Assembly: GCF_018603905.1 (NCBI RefSeq)
Contig: NZ_JAHFZZ010000005.1
Coordinates: 124,001-188,000, forward strand
Reading direction: 5' to 3'
From: Nonomuraea sp. NEAU-A123
GTDB lineage: Bacteria > Actinomycetota > Actinomycetes > Streptosporangiales > Streptosporangiaceae
Length of the DNA: 64,000 bases
Below are positions 26,290 through 35,385 of the stretch, in pieces (position 1 is the stretch's first letter; the number at the start of each line of letters is the position of its first letter). A program made the translations under genes and the position numbers. The notes beneath the pieces are model-generated. The model saw only the letters and a list, made by a program, of their open reading frames with translations, had not been told where the DNA came from and made no database searches.

Positions 26290-26665
26290 GTGTCGCCTCC
26301 TCTCTCCGCTATCCAGCTAAGCCTATGCGGTGAGGAGGCGGTCATGTCACGGAGTAACGACGATCAGGCATCGTCACGGAGTGACCGGTCAGACGCTGTC
26401 ACGCGGTAACGGGCCGGGCACTGTCAGATCGCCTGTTCGGGCCGCCACCGCCGGGTCAGGCGCTCTCCCGTCAGGTCCTGACGCGGAGTGAGCGGAGGCG
26501 GCGGAGCGAAGGGTCAGGAGCGGTCGCCGAGCCGGTCCGCGGCGGCGGCCTGCTCACTCGCCCGCATGCGTACGTACGCGCAGGCCAGGACGAGGGTGGC
26601 ACCGGTCTCCCCGGCAGGATGGCGTCCGATGAACGCGTCCTGCGGCAGCCGATAAGCTCTACGCC

Positions 26666-29600
26666 ATGAGCAGCTCCCCGTCCTTCCGCGAAGTCTTGTC
26701 CCAGCGAGTGATCGTCGCCGACGGGGCGATGGGGACGATGTTGCAGGCCCAGGACCCCACCCTCGACGACTTCGAAGGTCACGAGGGTTGCAACGAGGTG
26801 CTGAACGTCACCCGTCCCGACATCGTGCAAGGCGTCCACGACGCCTATTTCGCCGTGGGCGTCGACTGCGTCGAGACCAACACCTTCGGCGCCAACCTGG
26901 CGGCCCTGGGCGAGTACGACATCTCCGAGCGGGTCTTCGAATACTCCGAGGCGGGCGCCAGGATCGCGCGCGAGCGGGCCGACCACTGGTCCACGCCCGA
27001 GCAGCCGCGTTTCGTGCTCGGCTCGATGGGCCCCGGCACCAAGCTGCCCACGCTGGGCCACCTGCCCTACCACAACCTGCGCGAGTCCTACCGGCAGAAT
27101 GCGGCGGGCCTGATCGCGGGCGGCGCCGACGCGCTGATCATCGAGACCTGCCAGGACCTGCTCCAGGTCAAGGCCGCCGTCGTCGGCGCCAGGCGGGCCG
27201 CGGAGGAGTCGGGCCGCGACGTGCCGATCATCGCCCAGGTGACGATCGAGACCAACGGCGCCATGCTGCTCGGCTCGGAGATCGGCGCCGCGCTGACCGC
27301 GATCGAGCCGCTCGGCGTCGACATGATCGGCCTCAACTGCGCCACCGGCCCGGCCGAGATGAGCGAGCACCTGCGCTACCTGGCCCGGCACTCCCGGCTG
27401 AAGCTCTCGTGCATGCCCAACGCCGGGCTGCCGGTGCTGACCTCCGACGGCGCGTACTATCCGCTCAGCGCCGGGGAGCTCGCCGACGCGCACGACACCT
27501 TCACCCGCGACTACGGCCTGTCGCTGGTCGGCGGTTGCTGCGGCACCACTCCCGAGCACCTGCGCCAGGTCGTCGACCGCGTGCGCGGCAGGCAGACGCC
27601 CGCCCGCCGCCCGCACCCCGAGCCGGGCGCGTCCTCGCTCTACCAGACCATCCCGTTCCGCCAGGACACCTCCTACCTGGCGATCGGCGAGCGATGCAAC
27701 ACCAACGGCTCCAAGGCGTTCCGCGAGGCCATGCTCGAAGGCCGCTGGGACGACTGCGTGGAGATGGCGCGCGAGCAGGCTCGCGGCGGCGCCCACCTGC
27801 TCGACCTGTGCGTCGACTACGTGGGCCGCGACGGCGTGGCCGACATGAAGGAGCTGGCCTTCCGCCTGGCCACCGCCTCCACGCTGCCGATCATGCTCGA
27901 CTCGACCGAGTCCGAGGTGCTGCGCGCCGGGCTGGAGATGCTCGGCGGGCGCGCGGTGGTCAACTCGGTCAACTACGAGGACGGGCGCGGCCCCGACTCT
28001 CGCTTCCACAAGACGATGACGGCCGTACGCGAGCACGGCGCCGCCGTCGTGGTCATGTGCATCGACGAGAAGGGCCAGGCCCGCACCGCCGCCGAGAAGG
28101 TGCGCATCGCGAGCGAGACCATCGACGACCTGGTCGCCAACTGGGGCATGCAGGTGTCCGACATCATCGTCGACTGCCTCACCTTCACCATCGCCACCGG
28201 CATGGAGGAGAGCCGCCGCGACGGCCTGGAGACCATCGAGGGCATCCGCGAGCTCAAGCGCCGCTATCCCGACGTGCAGACCACGCTGGGCCTGTCCAAC
28301 ATCTCCTTCGGCATCAACCCGGCCTCGCGCATGGTGCTCAACTCGGTGTTCCTCAACGAGTGCGTCAACGCCGGGCTCGACTCGGCCATCGTGCACGCCT
28401 CCAAGATCCTGCCGATGTCGCGCATCCCCGACGAGCAGCGCCAGGTGGCGCTCGACATGGTCTACGACCGCCGCCGCGAGGGCTACGACCCGTTGCAGCG
28501 CTTCATCGACATGTTCGAGGGCGTCGACGCCACGGCCATGCGCCAGGGCAGGGCCGAGGAGCTGGCCGCGCTGCCGCTGTGGGAGCGGCTCAAGCGGCGC
28601 ATCATCGACGGCGAGAAGAAGGGGCTGGAGGCCGACCTCGAAGCCGGTCTGGCGGAGCGGCCCGCCCTCGAGATCATCAACAACGTGCTGCTCGACGGCA
28701 TGAAGACGGTCGGCGAGCTGTTCGGCTCTGGACAGATGCAGCTGCCGTTCGTGCTGCAGTCGGCCGAGGTGATGAAGACCGCCGTCGCCTACCTCGAACC
28801 ACACATGGACCGCGTCGAAGGCGAGACCAAGGGCCGCATCGTGCTGGCCACGGTCAAGGGCGACGTGCACGACATCGGCAAGAACCTGGTCGACATCATC
28901 CTGTCCAACAACGGCTACCAGGTGGTCAACCTCGGCATCAAGCAGCCGGTCTCCGCGATCCTGGAGGCGGCCGACGAGCAGAAGGCCGACGTCATCGGCA
29001 TGTCCGGACTTCTGGTGAAATCGACGGTCATCATGAAGGAGAACCTGGAGGAGATGAACTCCCGGGGCATCTCCGACCGCTACCCGGTGCTGCTCGGCGG
29101 CGCCGCCCTCACCCGCGCCTACGTCGAGCAGGACCTGGCCGAGCTGTTCGCCGGCGAGGTCCGCTACGCCCGCGACGCCTTCGAGGGGCTGCGGCTCATG
29201 GACTCCTTCATGGCCGTCAAACGCGGTGTCGCCGGCGCCACGCTGCCGCCGCTGCGCGAGCGCCGGGTCAAGACCGGCGCCGTCCTGACCCGTACACCGG
29301 TCGAGGAGCTGCCCGCCCGCTCCGACGTGGCCGCCGACAACCGGGTGCCGGTGGCGCCCTTCCAGGGTGACCGCATCGTCAAGGGCATCTCGCTGAGCGA
29401 CTACTCCGCCTTCCTCGACGAGCGGGCGTTGTTCCTCGGGCAGTGGGGCCTCAAGCCCACGCGCGGCGGCGACGGGCCCGGCTATGACGAACTCGTCGAG
29501 ACCGAGGGACGGCCGCGGCTGCGCATGTGGCTCGACCGCATCCAGACCGAGGGGCTGCTGGAGGCGGCGGTCGTCTACGGCTACTTCCCGTGCGTCAGCG

Positions 29601-30130
29601 ACGGCGATTCGCTGATCATCCTCGACGAGGTCGGAGACGAGCGCACCCGCTTCACCTTCCCGCGCCAGCGCCGCGACCGGCACCTGTGCCTGTCCGACTT
29701 CTTCCGCTCGCGCGAGTCGGGCGAGGTGGACGTGGTCGGCTTCCAGATCGCCACGATGGGCGGCAAGATCTCCGAGGCGACGGCCGAGCTGTTCGCCAAG
29801 GACGCCTACCGCGACTACCTCGAGCTGCACGGGCTGTCGGTGCAGCTTACGGAGGCGCTGGCCGAATACTGGCACGCCCGGGTCCGCGCCGAGTGGGGGA
29901 TCGGGGGCGGGGAGTCGCTCGACGACATGCTCAAGGTCAACATCCAGGGCTGCCGCTACTCCTTCGGCTACCCGGCCTGCCCCAACCTCGAGGACCAGGT
30001 GCAGCTGTTCCAGCTCCTGGACCCGGAGCGGATCGGGGTCACGCTGTCGGAGGAGTTCCAGCTCCACCCGGAGCAGGCCACCTCGGCCCTGGTGGCCCAC
30101 CACCCGGAGGCGAAGTACTTCAACGTCTGA
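26666..30130 (+). CDS. metH: Cobalamin-dependent methionine synthase
   Basis: The product is 1154 residues with all four MetH modules. The homocysteine domain has zinc ligands GGCCGT at 289-294. The methyltetrahydrofolate domain has IGERCNTNGSKAFREA. The B12 cap and Rossmann domain carries DVHDIGKN with axial ligand H735. The C-terminal activation domain binds S-adenosylmethionine and has an ARVRAEWG-like helix and YSFGYPACPNLEDQ. It methylates homocysteine using methyl-B12 and 5-methyl-THF. The 250-bp leader has no recognisable B12-box or SAM-type riboswitch. GATAAGCT at about 10 bp before the ATG could be a -10 for a nearly leaderless mRNA. Confidence 0.97.
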   Translation: MSSSPSFREVLSQRVIVADGAMGTMLQAQDPTLDDFEGHEGCNEVLNVTRPDIVQGVHDAYFAVGVDCVETNTFGANLAALGEYDISERVFEYSEAGARIARERADHWSTPEQPRFVLGSMGPGTKLPTLGHLPYHNLRESYRQNAAGLIAGGADALIIETCQDLLQVKAAVVGARRAAEESGRDVPIIAQVTIETNGAMLLGSEIGAALTAIEPLGVDMIGLNCATGPAEMSEHLRYLARHSRLKLSCMPNAGLPVLTSDGAYYPLSAGELADAHDTFTRDYGLSLVGGCCGTTPEHLRQVVDRVRGRQTPARRPHPEPGASSLYQTIPFRQDTSYLAIGERCNTNGSKAFREAMLEGRWDDCVEMAREQARGGAHLLDLCVDYVGRDGVADMKELAFRLATASTLPIMLDSTESEVLRAGLEMLGGRAVVNSVNYEDGRGPDSRFHKTMTAVREHGAAVVVMCIDEKGQARTAAEKVRIASETIDDLVANWGMQVSDIIVDCLTFTIATGMEESRRDGLETIEGIRELKRRYPDVQTTLGLSNISFGINPASRMVLNSVFLNECVNAGLDSAIVHASKILPMSRIPDEQRQVALDMVYDRRREGYDPLQRFIDMFEGVDATAMRQGRAEELAALPLWERLKRRIIDGEKKGLEADLEAGLAERPALEIINNVLLDGMKTVGELFGSGQMQLPFVLQSAEVMKTAVAYLEPHMDRVEGETKGRIVLATVKGDVHDIGKNLVDIILSNNGYQVVNLGIKQPVSAILEAADEQKADVIGMSGLLVKSTVIMKENLEEMNSRGISDRYPVLLGGAALTRAYVEQDLAELFAGEVRYARDAFEGLRLMDSFMAVKRGVAGATLPPLRERRVKTGAVLTRTPVEELPARSDVAADNRVPVAPFQGDRIVKGISLSDYSAFLDERALFLGQWGLKPTRGGDGPGYDELVETEGRPRLRMWLDRIQTEGLLEAAVVYGYFPCVSDGDSLIILDEVGDERTRFTFPRQRRDRHLCLSDFFRSRESGEVDVVGFQIATMGGKISEATAELFAKDAYRDYLELHGLSVQLTEALAEYWHARVRAEWGIGGGESLDDMLKVNIQGCRYSFGYPACPNLEDQVQLFQLLDPERIGVTLSEEFQLHPEQATSALVAHHPEAKYFNV

Positions 30131-30197
30131 CCGGACCCGCACCATTTCGCCGGGACGGCCTCCCGGACTCTCCGGACACCTGATCGGGAGGCCTCCA

Positions 30198-30470
30198 GGC
30201 CATGCGTGGGCGCCCGTTGGGTGGTGCCGCGGCGTGGCGAGGGAGCTTGCTGGGCAGCGGTCCCGGCGTGGTGGCAGGGATGCCCGTTTACGAGATCCCC
30301 GGGCCATACGTGGGCGGCGTCGGGGCGTGGCGAGGGCGCTTATCGCGGCGGTGTCCTGGCGTGGTGAGGGTGCCTGCTGCGGAGGGGGCCGGCGTGGCAG
30401 GGATGCCCGTTCGCCAGGCCTCAGGCCATGTGAGCGTGGCGGCTGTGGAGGACTCCTGGCGAGGTGGGGG
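30198..30470. repeat. Degenerate tandem repeat (about 105-123 bp period, 2.4 copies)
   Basis: In the 513-bp gap between metH and the HAD gene, three segments start with GGCCATRYGTG-like sequence at 30198, 30302 and 30424. Inside, an 18-bp word GTGGCAGGGATGCCCGTT occurs exactly twice (30271-30288 and 30394-30411). GGCGTGGCGAGGG words recur. Open frames across it have repeat-type composition and are not believed to be genes. Confidence 0.6.
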
Positions 30471-30643
30471 GTACCGGCTCGGTGAGGTCTCTAGGCGCTG
30501 GTCGGGCGTTTGTCCGGCCTCGATTTCGGCCTCGTGTTCGCGCACGCCCGGGTGCCCCGGCGTCGGCGATCTTCTCGTCGGCGGTGAGAATGGCCTGACG
30601 GGGTGCCGTCGCGGTGCCGTACGCGAACCGATCGGGGGAATGC

Positions 30644-31285
30644 ATGGAAGCCGTCTTCTTCGACATGGACGGGTTGCTGGTCGACAGCGAGAAGGTGTGG
30701 CTGGAGGTCGAGACCGGGGTGATGGCGCGCCTCGGCGCCGAGTGGACACCCGAACACCAGGTGCACCTCGTCGGCGGCTCCATGGAACGCACCGTCGACT
30801 ACATGCTCGCCGTCTCGGGCTCGTCCGTCACGCCGGAGGACCTGCGCGAGTGGATGATCGACGGCATGGTGGCCCGCCTGGTGGACGGTGTGCGGATGAT
30901 GCCCGGCGCCTCCGAACTGCTCGACGCCGTACGCGAGGAAGGCATCCCGGTCGCGCTGGTGACCTCGTCGCTCAGGGAGATCGCCGACGCGGTCCTCAAG
31001 GCGGTCGGCCGTGACCGGTTCGACGCCATCGTGACTGCCGACGACGTCACCCGCACCAAGCCCGACCCCGAGCCGTACCTGACGGCCGCCGTGCTGCTGG
31101 ACGTCGAGCCGGTGCGCTGCGTCGTCCTGGAGGACTCGCCCAACGGCGTCGCCGCCGCCACGGCAGCGGGTTGCGCGGTCGTGGCGGTCCCCAGCCTCCT
31201 GCCCATCGACCCGGCCCCCGGCCGCCTGGTGGTCCCCTCGCTGACCGAGGTCACGGTCTCCACGCTGCGCGCGTTGATCCACTGA
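30644..31285 (+). CDS. HAD-superfamily sugar-phosphatase-like hydrolase
   Basis: The product is 213 residues from an ATG at 30644, immediately before the motif VFFDMDGLLVDSE (nucleophile and acid Asp). Further motifs are VALVTSS, KPDPEPYL and LEDSPNGVAAATAAG, giving a beta-phosphoglucomutase/phosphatase-like HAD with a helical cap. It dephosphorylates a small phosphometabolite; the substrate is not inferable. This HAD gene following metH is seen in other actinobacteria. The gene sits between two repeat-rich gaps. Confidence 0.9.
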   Translation: MEAVFFDMDGLLVDSEKVWLEVETGVMARLGAEWTPEHQVHLVGGSMERTVDYMLAVSGSSVTPEDLREWMIDGMVARLVDGVRMMPGASELLDAVREEGIPVALVTSSLREIADAVLKAVGRDRFDAIVTADDVTRTKPDPEPYLTAAVLLDVEPVRCVVLEDSPNGVAAATAAGCAVVAVPSLLPIDPAPGRLVVPSLTEVTVSTLRALIH

Positions 31286-31320
31286 CTGCCATGGCCGACG
31301 ACCTGGCGAAACAGAACAAT

Positions 31321-31435
31321 CGCACGTAACGGCGCCCGGCCACGTGCGGGGTCAGAGGCCGTATTCCTGGAGGCCCTCAGCCCCGTTCGGCGGGTGGCGG
31401 GTGCCCCGTGCTTGCCGTACAAAAAAGAAAAGCCC
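31321..31435 (-). repeat. Dispersed intergenic repeat, diverged copy 1
   Basis: On the minus strand it reads GGGC, a T-rich run, GTACGGCAAGCACGGGGCAC, a variable middle, then CGTGGCCGGGCGCCGTTACG. Both ends match the copy at 63.2 kb at almost the same spacing (96 vs 97 nt from GTACGG to the GCCGTKACG end). It follows the HAD gene directly and abuts an 18-bp tandem array. Confidence 0.65.
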
Positions 31436-31442
31436 TGAGCAG

Positions 31443-31588
31443 CACAAGGGAACCTGGCCGCACAAGGGAACCCTGACGAACAAGAGAACCCTGACGAACA
31501 AGGGAACCTCACTGCACAAGGGAACCTTGACGCACAACAGAACCCTGAGCGGCACAAATGCACCTGGCCGCACATGAGAAACCAGCGA
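31443..31588. repeat. Eight-unit 18-bp tandem repeat
   Basis: Units of the type CACAAGGGAACCCTGACG run head to tail from 31443; six are exactly 18 bp in register, unit 6 is 20 bp, and the last two are diverged. A 10-bp direct repeat (ACCTCTAAGG twice) follows at about 31602-31622. On the plus strand it could encode a repeated HKGTLT hexapeptide, but the frame lacks a ribosome site and ordinary composition, so I treat it as non-coding. The rest of the 31286-31715 gap holds the dispersed repeat. Confidence 0.8.
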
Positions 31589-31715
31589 CACGAAAGCAGG
31601 ACCTCTAAGGACCTCTAAGGACACCCCTAGGGGTGGGGGCGGTACTTGGGGAGGAGGGCGGGGCGGGGTGGGCGTGTCAGGATGGGAGCGTAGTCAATAA
31701 CAGAGGGGCGGCGGA

Positions 31716-32219
31716 ATGACTTTCGATCAGATCGCGTGGTTGCCGCTGTGCGCCGGTGTGACCATCGCGGGATTGGTGCTCAGCTTCCTGACCTTCCGGC
31801 GCAGAGGCGCGGCGGCCGGCATGAGAGTGGCCGCCTGGGCGCTGCTGCCCGTGGCCGCCTACCTGACCGGTGCGCTGCAGGCGCTGTGGACCATCGGCAC
31901 CACCGTGGTGGGCTTCGTCACGAGCCTGATCTTCAATCCGGTCGTCTGGTCGGGCGTCGCGGTGACAGGTCTGGCCGTGGTGCTGTTCGTGGTGTCCGGG
32001 TTCATGCGCGGCCGGAAGCTGCGGTTGGCGCGGGGCGAGAAGCCGGGCAAGGGCGCGGAGGCGCCGGCCGCGTCCCAGCAACGTCCCGTGACGGGGCAGA
32101 AGGCCGGGCCGGCAGCGGGCCAGCCTGCAGGAAAGCCCGCCGTTACGGCGGCCAAGAAGAACAACGACGACGACTTCTCCGACATCGAGGATATTCTCAA
32201 GCGCAGGGGCATCAGCTAG
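31716..32219 (+). CDS. Actinobacterial small membrane protein with conserved acidic C-terminus
   Basis: The product is 167 residues. It has four hydrophobic segments in the first 95 residues (LPLCAGVTIAGLVLSFL, VAAWALLPVAAYLTGAL, a helix with VVGFVTSLIF, and VTGLAVVLFVVSGFM). A basic then Ala/Pro/Lys-rich cytoplasmic linker follows, ending in the sharp motif DDDFSDIEDILKRRGIS. The C-terminal motif suggests a docking site for another protein. The function is unknown. GAGGGGCGGCGGA precedes the ATG. It is upstream of, but separated by 250 bp from, the peptide transporter operon. Confidence 0.75.
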   Translation: MTFDQIAWLPLCAGVTIAGLVLSFLTFRRRGAAAGMRVAAWALLPVAAYLTGALQALWTIGTTVVGFVTSLIFNPVVWSGVAVTGLAVVLFVVSGFMRGRKLRLARGEKPGKGAEAPAASQQRPVTGQKAGPAAGQPAGKPAVTAAKKNNDDDFSDIEDILKRRGIS

Positions 32220-32470
32220 TCCGAGGTGTGTCACAGTTCCGAGACTTAACCGGGACTACCTGTAGACATTCACTGCAAGATCGATACGAATGAGTTTCGC
32301 GTCAATCACAGTTAAGCCACATCGGGCCCTGAGGGACTGGTCATACCAGCTCAGGCCATAGATTCTGCCTCCTGAGGCCGCGACTCGCGACTTCACCAGC
32401 GCGGCGCACTAACCTGATCGGGACCGCGCCCACACGGACGACGTCGTCTGGAATCCAGGGGGCTATTGGC

Positions 32471-33469
32471 ATGACCGCACCGCTCGATGTTCCGGGCTCG
32501 GCGATAGAAGCCGGACCGGAAACCGTTCTGGAGGGCGCGGACTCCTCAGTCATCCGAGGGCGTTCCCTTGGTCAGATCGCATGGATGCGGCTGAAGCGCG
32601 ACAAGATCGCGATGATCGGCGGGATCGTCATCGTCGTGCTGATCCTTGTCGCCATCTTCGCGCCGCTGCTGGTGTCGTGGCTCGGTCACCCACCGGCGGA
32701 ATGGCACCGGGAGAAGATCGACCCGGCCATCCAGGCGCCGCTCGGCACGTTCGGCGGCATCAGCAAGGACTTCCTGTTCGGGGTCGAGCCCACCACGGGC
32801 CGCGACCTGTTCAGCCGGGTCCTCTACGGCGCGCGCATCTCGCTGCTCATCGCGTTCTTCGCGACGCTGCTCTGCGTGGTGCTCGGCGCCGTGTTCGGCA
32901 TGATCGCCGGTTTCTTCGGCGGCTGGGTCGACACGGTCATCAGCCGGCTCATGGACATCTTCCTCGCCTTCCCGCTGCTGGTGTTCGCGCTGGCGCTCGG
33001 CGGGGTGATCCCCGACAAGGCGTTCGGGATGTCCGGTGACACGCTGAGGATCAGCCTGCTCGTGTTCATCATCGGCTTTTTCAACTGGCCCTACATAGGG
33101 CGTATTATTCGAGGTCAGACGCTGTCTCTGCGTGAGCGGGAGTTCGTCGACGCCTCCAGGAGCCTGGGCGCGCGCAACCATGTGATCTTGTTCAAGGAGA
33201 TCCTGCCGAACCTGCTGGCCCCGATCCTGGTCTATTCGACGCTGCTCATCCCGTCGAACATCCTGTTCGAGGCCGCGTTGTCCTTCCTCGGCGTGGGTGT
33301 GCGGCCGCCGACCCCGACGTGGGGAGGCATGTTGGCTGAGGCGGTCCACAACTACGACGTGGCGCCCAACTTCATGCTCTTCCCCGGTCTCGCGATCTTC
33401 GTCACCGTGCTGGCGTTCAACCTGCTCGGTGACGGCCTGAGGGACGCCTTCGATCCCAAGGCTCGATGA
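32471..33469 (+). CDS. Oligopeptide ABC transporter permease, OppC/DppC type
   Basis: The product is 332 residues. The N-terminal cytoplasmic segment and OppC_N helix (IAMIGGIVIVVLILVAIFAP) are followed by GVEPTTGRDLFSRVLYGARIS, five more helices and the permease EAA loop EFVDASRSLGARNHVILFKEI, ending SFLGVGVRPPTPTWGGML. It pairs with the OppB-type permease (35386-36399). Unusually it is first in the operon and separated from OppB by the binding-protein gene. Confidence 0.93.
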   Translation: MTAPLDVPGSAIEAGPETVLEGADSSVIRGRSLGQIAWMRLKRDKIAMIGGIVIVVLILVAIFAPLLVSWLGHPPAEWHREKIDPAIQAPLGTFGGISKDFLFGVEPTTGRDLFSRVLYGARISLLIAFFATLLCVVLGAVFGMIAGFFGGWVDTVISRLMDIFLAFPLLVFALALGGVIPDKAFGMSGDTLRISLLVFIIGFFNWPYIGRIIRGQTLSLREREFVDASRSLGARNHVILFKEILPNLLAPILVYSTLLIPSNILFEAALSFLGVGVRPPTPTWGGMLAEAVHNYDVAPNFMLFPGLAIFVTVLAFNLLGDGLRDAFDPKAR

Positions 33470-33525
33470 CCTCGTGAGTTATCCGCAATTTCTGTACTCC
33501 TAGATACAAGGGGTGTGTCAGGTCG

Positions 33526-35292
33526 ATGAAGATAAGATCCACGGCGTCGGCGGTCGCGATCACCGCTGCTCTTGCCCTGGTCGTCTCCGCGTGTGGTGGC
33601 GGTGGCGGCTCTACCAAGAAGAACGGCGGTGACACCGCCGAGGCCCCCGCCAGCCAGTACAACGCTGGAGTGACGCAGGTCGTCAACCCGTCCACCAAGA
33701 CGGGTGGCACGCTGCACATGGGCATGCCGGGAGACTTCGACTCCGTTGACCCCGGCGACCAGTACTACGGCTACTCGTGGAACTTCTCCCGGCTCTACAC
33801 TCGCGCGCTGACCATGTTCAAGCCGGTGCCGGGCGAGGAGGGCCTCAAGCTCGTCGGTGACCTGGCCGAGGACCTTGGCAAGTCCAGCGACGGCGGCAAG
33901 ACCTGGACGTACAAGCTGCGCGCGGGGGTGAAGTTCGAGGACGGCACCCCGGTGACGTCCAAGGACGTGAAGTACGCCGTGGCCCGCTCGCTGGACAAGG
34001 AGATCCTGCCCAGCGGCCCGACCTACTTCAACGACTGGCTCGACAACGGTGACTACACCGGCCCGTACAAGATGAAGGACAAGCTCGACTCCTGGAAGGG
34101 CGTCGAAACGCCCGACGACCAGACCATCGTCTTCCATCTGAAGAAGGCCTACGGCGGCTTCGACTACTTCGCCATGCTCCCGTCGACGGCTCCGGTGCCG
34201 GCGGCCAAGGACACGGGCACCAAGTACAAGGAGCACCCGGTCTCGACCGGTCCGTACATGTTCAAGGCCCACGAGCTCGGCAAGCGCATCGAGCTGGTCA
34301 AGAACCCGAACTGGGACGCGGCGACCGACCCCAACCGCAAGCAGCTCAACGACTCGGTCGAGGTGCTGCTCGGTCAGAACGAGGACGACCTCGACCAGCG
34401 CCTGCTCTCGGGCAAGATCGACATCAAGATCAACAGCACCGGTGTCGGGGCCAACGCCCGTAAGACCCTGCTGACCGACCCCAAGGTCAAGCAGTACGCC
34501 GACTCCGCGCCGCTCGACCGCACCTGGTTCACCAACCTCAACGCGGACGTGCCGCCGCTGGACAACATCCACTGCCGCAAGGCCGTGATGTACGCGGCGG
34601 ACCGCTCCGCGATCCAGGGCGCCTACGGCGGTCCCGACGCCGGCGGCGAGATCGCCCTCAGCCTCATGCCGTCGAAGATGACCGGTTACGAGAAGAACGA
34701 CCTGTACGGCGTCGAGGCCAACCCCGGCGGCGACGTGACCAAGGCGAAGGAAGAGCTGACGGCCTGCGGCAAGCCCGACGGCTTCAGCACCACCATCTCC
34801 TTCCGCGTCGAGCGCGCGGCGGAGAAGCAGACCGCCGAGTCGCTGCAGCAGTCGCTCGGCCGCGTCGGCATCAAGCTGGAGGTCAAGGGTTACCCGCAGG
34901 GTGACTACTTCAAGCTGTACGCCGGCAAGCCCGACTTCGCCAAGAAGAACGGCCTGGGCCTCATGGTCTACGGCTGGGGCGCCGACTACCCCGAGGGCTT
35001 CGGCTTCTTCCAGCAGATCGTCGACAGCCGGGTCATCCGTGCCGCGGGCAACACCAACCTCGGCGTGAAGGACCCGGAGATCGACAAGCTGGTCGACCAG
35101 GCCGCGGCGGAGCAGGATGCCACCAAGCGCAACGCGATCTGGGCCTCGGTCGACAAGAAGGTCAGCGACGACGCGTTCATCCTGCCCTACGTCTGGGCGC
35201 ACGGCCTGTTCTACCGGCCGCCGACGCTGAAGAACGCCTTCGTCAGCCAGAACTTCGGGATGTACGAGTTCCTGACGCTCAGCACCCAGTAA
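33526..35292 (+). CDS. Peptide-binding lipoprotein (SBP family 5)
   Basis: The product is 588 residues. The lipobox is LVVSACGG (Cys about 23), followed by a Gly/Ser/Lys linker. Family-5 features are GTLHMGMPGDFDSVDPGDQYY, LAEDLGKSSDGGKTWTYKLR, GVKFEDGTPVTSKDVKYAVAR and the C-terminal lobe VYGWGADYPEGFGFFQQIVDS. It binds oligopeptides or similar solutes outside the membrane. It is followed by a strong intercistronic hairpin, which often sets higher levels of the binding protein than of the downstream permease. Confidence 0.95.
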   Translation: MKIRSTASAVAITAALALVVSACGGGGGSTKKNGGDTAEAPASQYNAGVTQVVNPSTKTGGTLHMGMPGDFDSVDPGDQYYGYSWNFSRLYTRALTMFKPVPGEEGLKLVGDLAEDLGKSSDGGKTWTYKLRAGVKFEDGTPVTSKDVKYAVARSLDKEILPSGPTYFNDWLDNGDYTGPYKMKDKLDSWKGVETPDDQTIVFHLKKAYGGFDYFAMLPSTAPVPAAKDTGTKYKEHPVSTGPYMFKAHELGKRIELVKNPNWDAATDPNRKQLNDSVEVLLGQNEDDLDQRLLSGKIDIKINSTGVGANARKTLLTDPKVKQYADSAPLDRTWFTNLNADVPPLDNIHCRKAVMYAADRSAIQGAYGGPDAGGEIALSLMPSKMTGYEKNDLYGVEANPGGDVTKAKEELTACGKPDGFSTTISFRVERAAEKQTAESLQQSLGRVGIKLEVKGYPQGDYFKLYAGKPDFAKKNGLGLMVYGWGADYPEGFGFFQQIVDSRVIRAAGNTNLGVKDPEIDKLVDQAAAEQDATKRNAIWASVDKKVSDDAFILPYVWAHGLFYRPPTLKNAFVSQNFGMYEFLTLSTQ

Positions 35293-35343
35293 CCCGGTCC
35301 GGGAAAACCTCCGGAACGTTCGTCGAAAGCAGGTGAAGGCTTC

Positions 35344-35372
35344 GGCGGCCGGGCCCACAAGGCCCGGCCGCC
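35344..35372 (+). terminator. Intercistronic hairpin between binding-protein and permease genes
   Basis: A perfect 12-bp stem GGCGGCCGGGCC/GGCCCGGCCGCC with loop CACAA, and no T-run. It ends 13 bp before the permease start and could protect the upstream mRNA end or attenuate read-through. Confidence 0.6.
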
Positions 35373-35385
35373 ATAGCCGAGATCA

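Noticed and set aside
26514..26660. Minus-strand frame just upstream of metH ending in a DRLGDRS tail
   Set aside because: It reads protein-like but has no usable start codon before entering metH antisense; it may be a remnant but is unsupported.
26410..26665. Cobalamin or SAM riboswitch before metH
   Set aside because: No B12-box-like or SAM-box core could be found; only GC-rich weak pairing is seen.
26471..30307. 1278-codon minus-strand open frame
   Set aside because: It is the antisense of metH. It is Val/Gly/His/Arg-rich in the way GC-rich shadow frames are, while the plus strand has every MetH motif.
30202..31014. 270-codon plus-strand frame after metH
   Set aside because: Its first half is the tandem repeat and its second half overlaps the clear HAD gene in another frame.
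31344..31577. 77-codon frame with HKGTLT repeats
   Set aside because: It merely translates the 18-bp array, and there is no ribosome site or conserved flank.
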